36,020 nt of DNA, taken from assembly GCA_947254595.1 (NCBI GenBank), contig CAMYED010000004.1:1-36020 (forward strand). Reading direction: 5' to 3'. Of this stretch, positions 15,412 to 23,420 are shown piece after piece. A program made the translations under genes and the position numbers. Numbering within the stretch: the first letter of the stretch is position 1; every line of letters begins with the position of its first letter. The notes beneath the pieces were generated by a model, which ran no database searches, was not told where the DNA came from, and worked only from the letters and a program-made list of their open reading frames with translations. Source of the DNA: an uncultured Gardnerella sp. (lineage in GTDB: Bacteria; Actinomycetota; Actinomycetes; Actinomycetales; Bifidobacteriaceae).

Positions 15412-17187
15412 ATGATAAAATTTTTTAGTATTGACGCAGACGGTGAAAAATATATAGATTCGGTAAGCGAACGCCAACGAAGGCTTATTACCGGCGCTAT
15501 AAACTATCATTCACTCCTACAACCAGGGCGCACTCTACAGTACAAAATCTACATGGGCGAATCCTGGCAGTATCCGCGTCTTACAGACACATCAGTTTTT
15601 AACGGAATATGCTCAAAAGACGCAGGACTTACGCCAATTGCAAGCTTCAGCGCAACCTCAACAGTTAAAACAAAAGGTGAATACCCCAAAGAATTTTGGG
15701 ACAACGGCAAAAAAATTGCAGACGAAGGCGTAAGACACCTCCTACTCACCCCGGACACAGCAACCGACGACGACGTAATGTCACACTGGGCAACAGACAC
15801 CCTAAAACAACGCGTTTACAAAGAATGTGAACTACACGCCCCAACAACATTCGACATTCTCCGCGAAGCAATACGCAAAAAACGCGAAAAAGCCTCAAAC
15901 AAAAAAACCGAAGCATACAATCCATGGAACAAAAAAACATTCGAAAGCATCGCCAATAAAGAAGAACGAAACCGAGGCATAGCCGCAAAAGTACTACACG
16001 TTTCCCCAGAACAACGCGTAGAAAACGCTCAAAAAGCAGTAATTATTGGACTTCACTGGCTACAAGCCGGCGGCGCAGAACGATGGGCCGTAGAAACAAT
16101 AAAACTAGCCAAAAAAGCCGGATTCCTGCCAATCGTAATAATAGACTGTGACGGCCACCAACCATGGATCACCAAAGATTTTTGCAACAACGCACTAATA
16201 CTGCCACTAACGCCACCAGTACAAGAATTTTGGGCAGACGTGCCACTATTGCGCTCGCTATTTGAACAATTCGACATTCGCGCAATATCAATACACCATT
16301 GCCAATGGCTTTACGACCACATTTGGTGGGTAAAAAAATACTACCCACAAACACACATCGTTGACTCCCTACACATAGTCGAATACGTGAATTTTGGCGG
16401 ATACCCGCACGAAGCCGTAACACACGACAAGTGGATTGACCTACACCACGTTATATCGCCGCAACTAGTGCATTGGCTGCACGACGTGCACGGAATCAAC
16501 ACCAACAAAATCATAGACGCGCCACTAATAGGCCTAACCGCCAAAATGCAACGAAAAACCGTAGCCGAACGACGCAACAAAAACGTAATAAACGTTGCAT
16601 TCGTAGGAAGAATGGCAAGGCAAAAACGTCCAGAAGCCTTCGTGCTCGCAGCGCGCGCTCTAAACAAAAAATATCCCGGCAGCTTCCACTTCATACTGCA
16701 CGGAGAAGGCGAACTAGACACCTTCGTAACAGAACTCATACGACGCTACGGATTAAGCGACATTATTGAGAGACGCTCAATGCAAATCCCAGCGCAAAAA
16801 ACCTACGAAGACTCAGATGTGTTATTAATAAGCTCTGTAAACGAAGGAATAACCCTAACAACAATCGAAGCGCTAGCAAACGGAGTGCCAGTGATCTCAA
16901 CCGACGTTGGATCGCAAAAAACCATTATTCCTAAGCGCGCGTTACTGCCAAGAATGACCTCAAAATTCGTGCGAGCATCCGTAAAAGCTTTAGCGGATAT
17001 TAGAAGCGAAGGCGAGGCGCTGCGGGGAGGCGAGGCGCTGCGGGGCGACGGCGAAACGCTGCGGGGCGACGGCGAAACGCTGCGCGCGCAACTTTGGGAA
17101 GAAGAAACCAAAAAACTTAACGAATTTGCAAAACTTGAATCTGCAGACGCACTATTTACCAGACTATTCGAAGAATGGAGCAAGTGA
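15412..17187 (+). CDS. Family 4 glycosyltransferase with an unassigned N-terminal domain
   Basis: A 591-residue protein. The C-terminal part (about 205-591) is a GT-B fold, GT4-like enzyme: IIGLHWLQAGGAERWAVET, IHHCQWLYDHIWW, NVAFVGRMARQKRPEAFVLA and the donor-site motif NEGITLTTIEALANGVPVIS. It would add sugars to the growing glycan from a nucleotide donor in the cytoplasm. The first 200 residues (MIKFFSIDADGEKYIDSV...) are not recognised and contain a basic KKREKASNKK stretch. A tandem insert GDGETLR/GGEALR near the C-terminus comes from a 17-24 bp GC-rich repeat (about 17010-17080). ATG 15412 has AAGGG 6 bases upstream. The stop overlaps the next start by one base (TGATG). Confidence 0.85.
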   Translation: MIKFFSIDADGEKYIDSVSERQRRLITGAINYHSLLQPGRTLQYKIYMGESWQYPRLTDTSVFNGICSKDAGLTPIASFSATSTVKTKGEYPKEFWDNGKKIADEGVRHLLLTPDTATDDDVMSHWATDTLKQRVYKECELHAPTTFDILREAIRKKREKASNKKTEAYNPWNKKTFESIANKEERNRGIAAKVLHVSPEQRVENAQKAVIIGLHWLQAGGAERWAVETIKLAKKAGFLPIVIIDCDGHQPWITKDFCNNALILPLTPPVQEFWADVPLLRSLFEQFDIRAISIHHCQWLYDHIWWVKKYYPQTHIVDSLHIVEYVNFGGYPHEAVTHDKWIDLHHVISPQLVHWLHDVHGINTNKIIDAPLIGLTAKMQRKTVAERRNKNVINVAFVGRMARQKRPEAFVLAARALNKKYPGSFHFILHGEGELDTFVTELIRRYGLSDIIERRSMQIPAQKTYEDSDVLLISSVNEGITLTTIEALANGVPVISTDVGSQKTIIPKRALLPRMTSKFVRASVKALADIRSEGEALRGGEALRGDGETLRGDGETLRAQLWEEETKKLNEFAKLESADALFTRLFEEWSK

Positions 17188-18152
17188 TGGCCGAAACAAC
17201 CGGAACGCAAAATCGCGGCGAAAGCAGCAAAAACCCTAACGTCGCGGCCGTTGTAGTCACCTTTAATCGCCTCGAAAAACTAAAAAAGGTACTGGCCTCG
17301 CTGCGCGCGCAAACGCGAACCCCAAATCAGCTTATTATCGTAAACAACGCCTCAACAGACGGCACGCAAAAATATTTAGACGAATACGCGCGCGACTTCG
17401 CCAACTCCTACACGGACGGAAGTGTAAAACTTACTGTTGTAACGCTTCCAGAAAACGTTGGCGGCGCAGGCGGATTTAGCGCCGGAATGAAAAAAGGATA
17501 CGAGCTGGGCGCCGACTTCGTATGGATATTCGACGACGACGGATACCCGCAGCCAGACGCGCTAGAAAAACTACTCGAAGGCTTTAACGCTGCGGTTGGG
17601 GAGCTTGGCCCGGACGTGCCTTACGCTTGCTCAATGGTAAAATTCGTTGACGGCTCAATCTGCGAAATGAACAACCCCGTGCCAACATGGGATTGGGGAA
17701 GGCTTATTGCGCGCGGATTCAAAAACTTAGTAATGGTAACTTCCTGCTCATTCGTGTCCGTACTAGTGCCAAGATGGGTGCTAGAAAAGCACGGACTGCC
17801 GTTTAAGGAATACTTTATTTGGTTCGACGACGCCGAATATACGCTGCGAATTACGCGCGTATGCCCAGGAGTGCAAGTGCTAGACAGCGTAATAGTGCAC
17901 GATATGGGCGCAAACAAAGGCGTAAACTTTACAATGATAGACGAAAAAAACGCGTGGAAATTCGCTTACGGCGTGCGCAACCAGGCGTCGTACCGTTTGC
18001 ACCATGAAGGCAAGGCGAAATACCTGCTATTCTGCGCAAACGTTATTCGACAAATGCGACGCGGGCACGTTGCGCGAAAGTTGCGGCGCAAAATGATCTG
18101 CCAAATGCTAAAAGCAATACGATTTAATCCGAAAGTAGATTTTCCGCGGTAA
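17187..18152 (+). CDS. Family 2 glycosyltransferase, galactofuranosyl/rhamnosyltransferase-like
   Basis: A 321-residue cytoplasmic GT-A enzyme: VAAVVVTFNRLEKLKKVLAS, IIVNNASTDGTQKYL, GGAGGFSAGMKKGY, the metal-binding IFDDDGYPQPDAL, and FIWFDDAEYTLRI, whose W.DD.EY pattern typifies galactofuranosyl- and rhamnosyl-transferases of the GlfT/RfbF kind. UDP-galactopyranose mutase, which makes the galactofuranose donor, lies 2.4 kb away on the other strand, so a galactofuranosyltransferase is the best guess. The start is ATG 17187, with GGAG 6 bases upstream and a one-base overlap with the GT4 stop. It is the last gene of the rightward cluster and its stop codon is followed directly by a 30-bp tandem repeat. 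Confidence 0.82.
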   Translation: MAETTGTQNRGESSKNPNVAAVVVTFNRLEKLKKVLASLRAQTRTPNQLIIVNNASTDGTQKYLDEYARDFANSYTDGSVKLTVVTLPENVGGAGGFSAGMKKGYELGADFVWIFDDDGYPQPDALEKLLEGFNAAVGELGPDVPYACSMVKFVDGSICEMNNPVPTWDWGRLIARGFKNLVMVTSCSFVSVLVPRWVLEKHGLPFKEYFIWFDDAEYTLRITRVCPGVQVLDSVIVHDMGANKGVNFTMIDEKNAWKFAYGVRNQASYRLHHEGKAKYLLFCANVIRQMRRGHVARKLRRKMICQMLKAIRFNPKVDFPR

Positions 18153-18290
18153 GTCGGTAGATCGGTAGGCCGGTATGCTTTCGGCGGTAGGTCGGTAGGT
18201 CGGTAGGCTTACGGCGGTAGGTCGGTAGGTCGGTAGGCTTACGGCGGTAGGTCGGTAGGTCGGTATGCTTTCGGCGGTAGGTTTTCGACG
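18151..18290. repeat. 30-bp tandem repeat after the GT2 stop
   Basis: Four units in exact 30-bp register (18151-18270) built from GGTAGGTC submotifs and ending GGCTTACGG or TGCTTTCGG. The first unit includes the TAA stop of the GT2 gene. A partial fifth unit runs to about 18290 and leads into array C. Confidence 0.9.
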
Positions 18291-18300
18291 GAATAAGCGT

Positions 18301-18600
18301 GCGCGTTAGTTTCGTTACGTGCGCGTAAAGCGAATGTCGGATTAAAGTCCACAGGCGGCATTTTCGTTACGTGTGCGTAAAGCCGCTGCCGTTTTTTGAC
18401 GCGATTGCGATATTCCCTTTACACGCGCGTAAAGCCGCTGCCGTTCTTACGATAGCTTCCGGCATTTTCGTTACATGCGCGTAAAGCGAATAACGAATTC
18501 ACGTGCGTAGGCGTTAGTTTCGTTACATACCTGTAAAGCTAATGTCGGCTCTAAGCTCGCTCGCGTTAGTTTCGTTACACTGCTGCATAGTAAATAAGGT
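18301..18600. repeat. 52-bp palindromic array C (6 units)
   Basis: Palindrome arms lie at 18314, 18366, 18418, 18470, 18522 and 18574, each exactly 52 bp apart. Typical unit: TTTCGTTACGTGCGCGTAAA then GCGAATGTCGG. Centres vary (GTGCGC, GTGTGC, ACGCGC, ATGCGC, ATACCT, ACTGCT) and the last unit has lost the right arm. Linkers include types also found in arrays A and D. It fills the gap between the convergent GT2 and EamA genes and reaches within a few bases of the EamA stop. Confidence 0.92.
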
Positions 18601-18610
18601 TGCGCGTAAG

Positions 18611-19609
18611 TTAGTCGGTGCGCTTGCACAGCAGAATCATCATAATGAAAATCAGCCCGAAGCCAACGAAATCCGCCCACGAAAAAACAGCGCCAGTAAA
18701 CATCACCGCCGTAATCGCCGCAGTAACCGGCTCGCTCGCGCCAAGAAGCGTGCCGCGCACAGAACCTACGCGCATAATGCCCTCAAGAAACAGCCAGTAC
18801 GCGCCAAAAGTGCCGGCAACAACCGTAAAAGTAAACAGCAAAAGCGCGCGCCAATCAAGCGGCGGCATAGTTGCCCAAGGTCGCACAAACGGAAGCATAA
18901 TCAGCCCCGAAATAATAAACGTAATGCCGTTTACCGTAAGATTACCCCATTTAGCAATCAACTTCACCGGCATAATCGCGAGCGCAGCGGTAGAAGCCGC
19001 GTCCGCTAAGCCCCAAAGTAAGCCCATAATCGGCAAAGATAGCGAAGAAAGATTACCGCCCGTAGCCATTAAAGCGGTGCCGGCAAAAGCGAGTACAACA
19101 CCAATTGTTTCGCGAATAGTTGGCACTCGGCGAGTGTGCAAACAAGCGTAAACCAGCACGAATAGAAGATTAAGGCTTTGAAGCACGGTTGCAGTGCCGG
19201 AATTAGTCCAGTCGATTGTGCACAAGTACGAAACTTGCGTAAGTAGCACGCAAACTATTCCAGTAACAGCCATCGAGATCCATGTGCGTCCGGATTTGAT
19301 TGCTCCTGTAAGTTTGCGCGGTGTGCAAGCTGCGGCGGTGATGCTGAATAATATGCCGGCTGCAATTTGGCGAACGCACGCAATTTGCAGCGGAGATACG
19401 TGATACGTTGACATCAGTATTTTCGACACTGTTGCGTTTGCGCCCCAAAATGCGCCGCCAAGAAGTGTGAGAAAAATGCCTATAAGTATTGCGTTTGTTG
19501 AGTGGTTGAATGCTGGGTTAGGGCGATTCGGCGTATCGGCAATTGCTTTTGCCGCCGCTTTTGAAGTGTCGAAAGTCGTCGAACCAGTTTGCAACGTAAG
19601 CTTAGACAT
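18611..19609 (-). CDS. EamA-family (DMT) transporter
   Basis: A 332-residue membrane protein with about ten helices and two EamA repeats: IFLTLLGGAFWGANATVSKI...CVRQIAAGILF in the first half, and LLWGLADAASTAALAIMPV...GTLLGASEPVTAAITAVMF in the second. It belongs to the drug/metabolite transporter superfamily; the substrate is unknown. The start is ATG 19609 because GAGGTGAG lies upstream at good spacing. An upstream in-frame start at 19657 adds a stretch that covers this ribosome site. It stands alone on the minus strand downstream of tRNA-Ser and its terminator, so it needs its own promoter in the 19610-19770 gap. It is not closely similar to the LicB-like protein by eye. Confidence 0.9.
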   Translation of the reverse strand: MSKLTLQTGSTTFDTSKAAAKAIADTPNRPNPAFNHSTNAILIGIFLTLLGGAFWGANATVSKILMSTYHVSPLQIACVRQIAAGILFSITAAACTPRKLTGAIKSGRTWISMAVTGIVCVLLTQVSYLCTIDWTNSGTATVLQSLNLLFVLVYACLHTRRVPTIRETIGVVLAFAGTALMATGGNLSSLSLPIMGLLWGLADAASTAALAIMPVKLIAKWGNLTVNGITFIISGLIMLPFVRPWATMPPLDWRALLLFTFTVVAGTFGAYWLFLEGIMRVGSVRGTLLGASEPVTAAITAVMFTGAVFSWADFVGFGLIFIMMILLCKRTD

Positions 19610-19769
19610 ATCAGACTCACCTCGTATCCCCAAAATAAGCAACCAACCGTGCAGCAATTATTGCACGCGCGCGATACGTAACGTATTGGTAATTGCGCGA
19701 TACGGAACGTAGGTGCGCGTAAACGGAATGTAGGCGTGAAATACGTAACGTATTTTGGTAAGCGGCACG

Positions 19770-19803
19770 AAAAAAGGGCTTCTAGCGATTGGCTAGAAAC
19801 CCT
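19770..19803 (-). terminator. Rho-independent terminator of tRNA-Ser
   Basis: Read on the minus strand, AGGGTTTCTAGC, loop CAATC, GCTAGAAGCCCT form a 12-bp stem with one G-U pair, followed by TTTTTT. It begins 6 bp after the tRNA-Ser gene. A textbook terminator. Confidence 0.93.
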
Positions 19804-19808
19804 ACTCG

Positions 19809-19893
19809 CGGAGAATACGAGATTCGAACTCGTGAGGCTGTTACACCAACACGCTTTCCAAGCGTGCGCCATAGACCACTAGGCGAATTCTCC
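19809..19893 (-). tRNA. tRNA-Ser (anticodon GGA)
   Basis: On the minus strand the gene starts GGAGAATTCGCC and ends GTATTCTCC plus discriminator G. The anticodon stem-loop CACGCTTGGAAAGCGTG carries GGA. A long variable arm (TTGGTGTAACAGCCTCA) and T-arm GAGTTCGAATCTC mark it as serine type. CCA is not encoded. Confidence 0.95.
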
Positions 19894-19922
19894 AAACTGT
19901 TTACCCAGCAGCTAAATGCTTG

Positions 19923-20054
19923 CTAAGCAGACAACTTAACTAGAGTACCACGAATCGCGGATATTGCAAACTCGCGCGCGCCGCCGCGATGAACCACGAT
20001 CAAATCTCCGGCAAATGTTCCTGTAGCTTTGCGGTACTGCTCTGCAGAGATTGA
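19923..20054 (-). pseudogene. Possible 3' fragment of an unknown gene
   Basis: A 43-codon frame on the minus strand reads SISAEQYRKATGTFAGDLIV then VHRGGAREFAISAIRGTLVK, ending LSA and a stop. It has natural amino acid composition but no start codon with a ribosome site, and is closed upstream by an in-frame TAA. It could be the remnant of a lost gene. The protein is not recognised, and chance cannot be excluded at this length. Confidence 0.3.
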
Positions 20055-20178
20055 TTACTTGTTGTTTAGAGAACACTAGCATTAGTGCTACTGCACGTTA
20101 TACACCAAGAATAATCCCACTCAACCACCAAACCACCCACAGCTTAATTGCGATACTTTAGTGTATGAATATTAGCGT

Positions 20179-20287
20179 GGTAGAGATTTGAGATTTTTCG
20201 CACTGAGCGAGGTGAACGTCAGAGCCGAAGGCAGAGCCGTAGGCTGCTGATTCGCCGAGCGAAGAAGAAAAATCGAAAAATCTCTGC
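20179..20287. repeat. Long imperfect hairpin element
   Basis: AGAGATTT and GATTTTTC on the left (20182-20199) pair with GAAAAATC and AAATCTCT on the right (20267-20285), with a small internal loop. The roughly 65-base interior holds further short repeats (GAGCCGAAGGC / GAGCCGTAGGC). The left arm recurs at 587-618, so this is a dispersed element. It could be a small mobile hairpin or a structured RNA. Confidence 0.55.
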
Positions 20288-20321
20288 GATAAAGCACGGT
20301 TATTAACGATTGACACGCAGA

Positions 20322-20457
20322 GTTTGGGGGATTTCTCTACGAGAACTAAAAGAGGACTGAGAAGCTACATTCTTGAAGAAAGGCGAACACACTAAACTCT
20401 TTTAGCAGCCAGAGCGCCCGAAGGACGGGGCGTTCGAGGAGAGAAATCCCCCAAAAC
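20322..20457. ncRNA. Candidate structured RNA with a three-way junction
   Basis: An outer 16-bp stem, TTTGGGGGATTTCTCT (20323-20338) with AGAGAAATCCCCCAAA (20440-20455), encloses two inner stems: CTAAAAGAG (20346-20354) with CTCTTTTAG (20397-20405), and AGCGCCC (20413-20419) with GGGCGTT (20428-20434). Three nested perfect or near-perfect stems in 136 bases are unlikely by chance. The strand is unknown because stems are symmetric. It lies downstream of glf and could be a 3' UTR structure, a ncRNA, or a mobile hairpin unit. Confidence 0.45.
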
Positions 20458-20512
20458 TCGCGCCACAGCATGTAAGAACCACGGCAAATGTTTGCGGCGG
20501 CGAAAGTTGAGA

Positions 20513-21757
20513 TTACTTAAGCAGTGGCGCCACTTGCGTTTCGTAAGCGCGCAAAGCCATGTCGATTACGTTGTGCATATCGTAGTAGCTGTAGGTGCCG
20601 AGCCTTCCGCCGAAAACTGTGCGAGGTTCTGCCGCCGCCAGCTCTGCGTAGCGTGCGTATAAGGCTTTGTCTGCCTCAGTATTCACAGGATAGTAAGGTT
20701 CATCTTCGCGAGTTGCGGCGCGCGAATACTCCTGCCAAACAACGGTTTCGCCGGCTTTAACCGTTTTGCCCGGCTCAAACGCAGCCTTGCCAGCTTCGTC
20801 AACCTCGCCAGCTTCCGCAGAAACCTCCTCACGCTCCGGATTAAAGTTCTTAAACTCAATTGCGCGCGTAAACGGAACGTCCGCATCCGAATAGTTCATA
20901 ACAGGGCAGCCAAAGTGGTCGCTTTCTTCGTAACGCACTTCCTTAAAGTCTACGGTTCGCCACTTTAGTTCGCCGAGCGCGTAGTCAAAATACCTATCAA
21001 CCGGCCCCGTATAAACCACTGGCACTCCAGCCTCCGCCAGCGCGCGCTTATTAAATGGCTGCGACTCGTCGAAGAAGTCCACGCCAAGCGAAACGTGAAT
21101 ACGCGGGTCGTCAATCATGCGCTGCATCCAAGCGGTGTAGCCGTCCGTAGGCAACCCTTCCCAAGTGTCCTTAAAGTAGCGGTTGTTGTAGTTAAATCGC
21201 ACCGGCAGTCGCTTAATAATTCCAGCCGGCAGCTCGGATGGGTCGGTTTGCCACTGCTTTGCCGTGTAGTTTTTAATAAACGCTTCGTAAAGCGGCCGCC
21301 CAATTAAGCTTATGCCTTTATCGTTTAGATTTTGCGGATCTTTTCCGGCCAGCTCACCTGCTTGACTTGCAATCAGCGCCTTCGCTTCTTCCGGCGTGTA
21401 GTGCGCGTGGAAGAACTGGTTAATCGTACCCAAGTTGATTGGTAGCGGGTACACTTCGCCGTCGTGCGTTGCGTATACGCGATGCACGTAGTTAGTAAAC
21501 GACGTAAAACGGTTCACGTAATCCCACACGCGCTTGTTGCTAGTGTGGAAAAGGTGCGCGCCGTACTTGTGGATTTCGATTCCGGTGCGTTCGTCAAAAT
21601 ACGAGTAAGCGTTGCCGCCGATATGATCTCGCACGTCAATAATTTTAACGCTTGCGCCCGCGAGTTCCGCCGCTTGCTGCGCTACGGTTAAGCCGAATAG
21701 TCCGGCTCCGACTACTACTAAATCCGGGTAGTTTGTTGCTTTCGCATTTTCGCTCAT
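20513..21757 (-). CDS. glf: UDP-galactopyranose mutase
   Basis: Flavoenzyme converting UDP-galactopyranose to UDP-galactofuranose in the cytoplasm, the donor for galactofuranose-containing glycans. The 414-residue protein has the N-terminal FAD-binding motif VVVGAGLFGLTVAQQAAE (about 14-31), then DHIGGNAYSYFDERTGIEIH, KYGAHLFHTSNKRVWDYVN, the substrate-site YNNRYFKDTWEGLP-type segment, and a C-terminal EYSRAATREDEPYYPVNT and RLGTYSYYDMHNVI. It is slightly longer than the usual 370-390 because of a low-complexity insert (SAEAGEVDEAGKAAFEPGK). A TAGGA ribosome site precedes the ATG. It points away from ribokinase with array D between them, and probably supports the GT2 at 17187. Confidence 0.96.
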   Translation of the reverse strand: MSENAKATNYPDLVVVGAGLFGLTVAQQAAELAGASVKIIDVRDHIGGNAYSYFDERTGIEIHKYGAHLFHTSNKRVWDYVNRFTSFTNYVHRVYATHDGEVYPLPINLGTINQFFHAHYTPEEAKALIASQAGELAGKDPQNLNDKGISLIGRPLYEAFIKNYTAKQWQTDPSELPAGIIKRLPVRFNYNNRYFKDTWEGLPTDGYTAWMQRMIDDPRIHVSLGVDFFDESQPFNKRALAEAGVPVVYTGPVDRYFDYALGELKWRTVDFKEVRYEESDHFGCPVMNYSDADVPFTRAIEFKNFNPEREEVSAEAGEVDEAGKAAFEPGKTVKAGETVVWQEYSRAATREDEPYYPVNTEADKALYARYAELAAAEPRTVFGGRLGTYSYYDMHNVIDMALRAYETQVAPLLK

Positions 21758-21844
21758 TTTATGTTCCTACGTTTAATTTTATTTTCACAAGTCATGTCAG
21801 CGTATTGATGATACATACGTTCATACTACATCTTACTTGCGTCG

Positions 21845-22155
21845 TCATTTAGTTGCGTGGATTTCGGCATTTTCGTTACACGCGCGTAAAGCGACTAACG
21901 GATTTAAGTCTGCTGGCGTTATTTTCGTTACACGCGCGTAAAGCGACTAACGGATTTAAGTATGTTGGCGTTATTTTCGTTACATGGCTGTAAAGTTGCT
22001 GCCGTTCTTACGCTAGTTTCCGGCATTTTCTGTACACGCGTGTGTAGCGAATGTTGCTTTTTCTGTCGTGCGCGTTAGTTTCTGTACGTGCGCGTACAGT
22101 TACTGCCGCTTTTTGACGCGATTGCGTTAGTTTCGTTACGTGCGCGCAAACCCGC
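21845..22155. repeat. 52-bp palindromic array D (6 units)
   Basis: Arms lie at 21875, 21927, 21979, 22031, 22083 and 22135, again exactly 52 bp apart. The first two units share TTTCGTTACACGCGCGTAAA and the next 20 bases. Units 4 and 5 carry a variant left arm TTTCTGTAC. The left border (ATTTAGTTG...TTTCGGCATT) resembles the ends of arrays A and B. This array lies in the divergent gap between glf and ribokinase, so it cannot be only a terminator. Confidence 0.92.
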
Positions 22156-22252
22156 GGCAGGTCGGAGCGCAAAACTCGCGCCAAATCGAGGAAGCGCGCA
22201 TAATGCCAAACATAAAATGTAGAATAAAAACTAAAAAAAGAAAGGAATTTTG

Positions 22253-23263
22253 ATGAGCTACCACGATACTTTGAACTCGCTGGATGTATTAGAAAATGTG
22301 AAAGCCGCCGACCGCGCCAATTCTGCAATAGCGGTGGTTGGTTCAATGAACGCCGACTACACTATTGTTGCCGACCGTCTTCCGAAGCCTGGCGAAACGG
22401 TTAATGGAAGCGAGCTTAAGGTGCTTCCTGGCGGAAAGTCGGGAAATCAGGCTGTTTCTGCCGCAAAAATTGGGGCGCATGTGCGCATGTTTGGCGCTGT
22501 TGGTAGCGACGAAAATGCTGACTTTTTGCTTAATTCTTTGAATAATGCCGGCGTTGATACTACGCAAGTTTTGCATGTTAGTAACACTCCTAGCGGCGCA
22601 ACTGTTATTACGGTTGATGCTCAGGGCGGCGAGAATACTATTGTTTACGCGCCTGGTTCTAACGCGCACGTTACGGTTGAGTATATTGAGTCTGTTAAAA
22701 GCGCGTTGACTAGTGCGCGCGTGCTTGGGCTTTGCTTGGAAAGCCCGATGGAAACTGTTACGGCTGCGGCGAAAATGGCTCATGCTGCCGGAGTGAAGGT
22801 GCTTCTTAATAATTCTCCGTTTGTTCCTACTTTGCCGAAGGAGTTGATTGAGGCTGCTGATATTTTGCTTGTGAATGAGCATGAGATGGCGCAGCTTCTT
22901 AATATTGACGAGCCGGAAGATGGCAATTGGGATGGTTTTGACTGGAATCATGCGGCTGAAGTTATGCACGATTTTGGTTTTGATGAGGCTGTTGTGACTT
23001 TGGGCGGCGACGGTTCTGTTGTTTTACAGTATGACGAGGCGGATCCTGTTTGCCGTATTGCGGCGCAGCGTGTTAAGGCTGTTGATACTACGGGTTGCGG
23101 CGACGCGTTTATGGGCACGGTTTTGGCGGGTTTGGCTGCGTCGATGTCGCTGCCGGATGCGGCGGCGTTAGCTTCCTACGTTTCTGCTTACGCTGCAACC
23201 GGTTTTGGCGCGCAGGCTTCTTACGGCACTGTTGAAGATGTTCGTAAGTATTTTGCTAAGTGA
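22253..23263 (+). CDS. rbsK: Ribokinase (PfkB family)
   Basis: Phosphorylates ribose at O5 with ATP to ribose-5-phosphate. The 336-residue protein shows PfkB motif 1 (LPGGKSGNQAVSAAKIGA, residues about 60-77) and motif 2 (DTTGCGDAFMGTVLAGLA, about 278-295, with the catalytic Asp of GCGDAF). VGSMNADYTIVADRLPKPGE at the N-terminus is typical of ribokinase. A leader of about 25 residues precedes the fold. AAAGAAAGGA lies upstream of ATG 22253 at suitable spacing. It is followed by prs, which would turn the product into PRPP. No ribose transporter or RbsD is visible, so a role in salvage of ribose from nucleosides is also possible. A related sugar kinase is the main alternative. Confidence 0.88.
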   Translation: MSYHDTLNSLDVLENVKAADRANSAIAVVGSMNADYTIVADRLPKPGETVNGSELKVLPGGKSGNQAVSAAKIGAHVRMFGAVGSDENADFLLNSLNNAGVDTTQVLHVSNTPSGATVITVDAQGGENTIVYAPGSNAHVTVEYIESVKSALTSARVLGLCLESPMETVTAAAKMAHAAGVKVLLNNSPFVPTLPKELIEAADILLVNEHEMAQLLNIDEPEDGNWDGFDWNHAAEVMHDFGFDEAVVTLGGDGSVVLQYDEADPVCRIAAQRVKAVDTTGCGDAFMGTVLAGLAASMSLPDAAALASYVSAYAATGFGAQASYGTVEDVRKYFAK

Positions 23264-23287
23264 TTTTTGCTAAGTGATTTTTGTGCA

Positions 23288-23335
23288 GGTGATTTATTTG
23301 CGTAACTATTTGCGTAACTATCTGCGTAAATCACC
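23288..23335 (+). promoter_or_regulatory. Hairpin in the ribokinase-prs spacer
   Basis: GGTGATTTA (23288-23296) pairs with TAAATCACC (23327-23335) around a loop holding three TGCGTAACTA-type repeats. There is no T tract, so it may be an attenuating or stabilising hairpin and not a simple terminator. Confidence 0.4.
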
Positions 23336-23420
23336 GCTGTGTCTCTCACGGCGCGGCAACTGCTAAAATAGAAATCGACTATGTTACTGTACGTGCAAGT
23401 TTGCAAACGGGAAGGCAATT

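Noticed and set aside
18301..18600. CRISPR array
   Set aside because: Repeats are degenerate palindromes, linkers recur between loci, and no cas genes are in the window. True CRISPR repeats would be near identical with unique spacers.
19809..20460. Genomic island attachment at tRNA-Ser
   Set aside because: No integrase and no repeated tRNA 3' end is visible in the flanking sequence; the spacer holds only structured repeats.
21845..22155. Integron attC site array
   Set aside because: Spacing of 52 bp leaves no room for gene cassettes, and no integrase is present.
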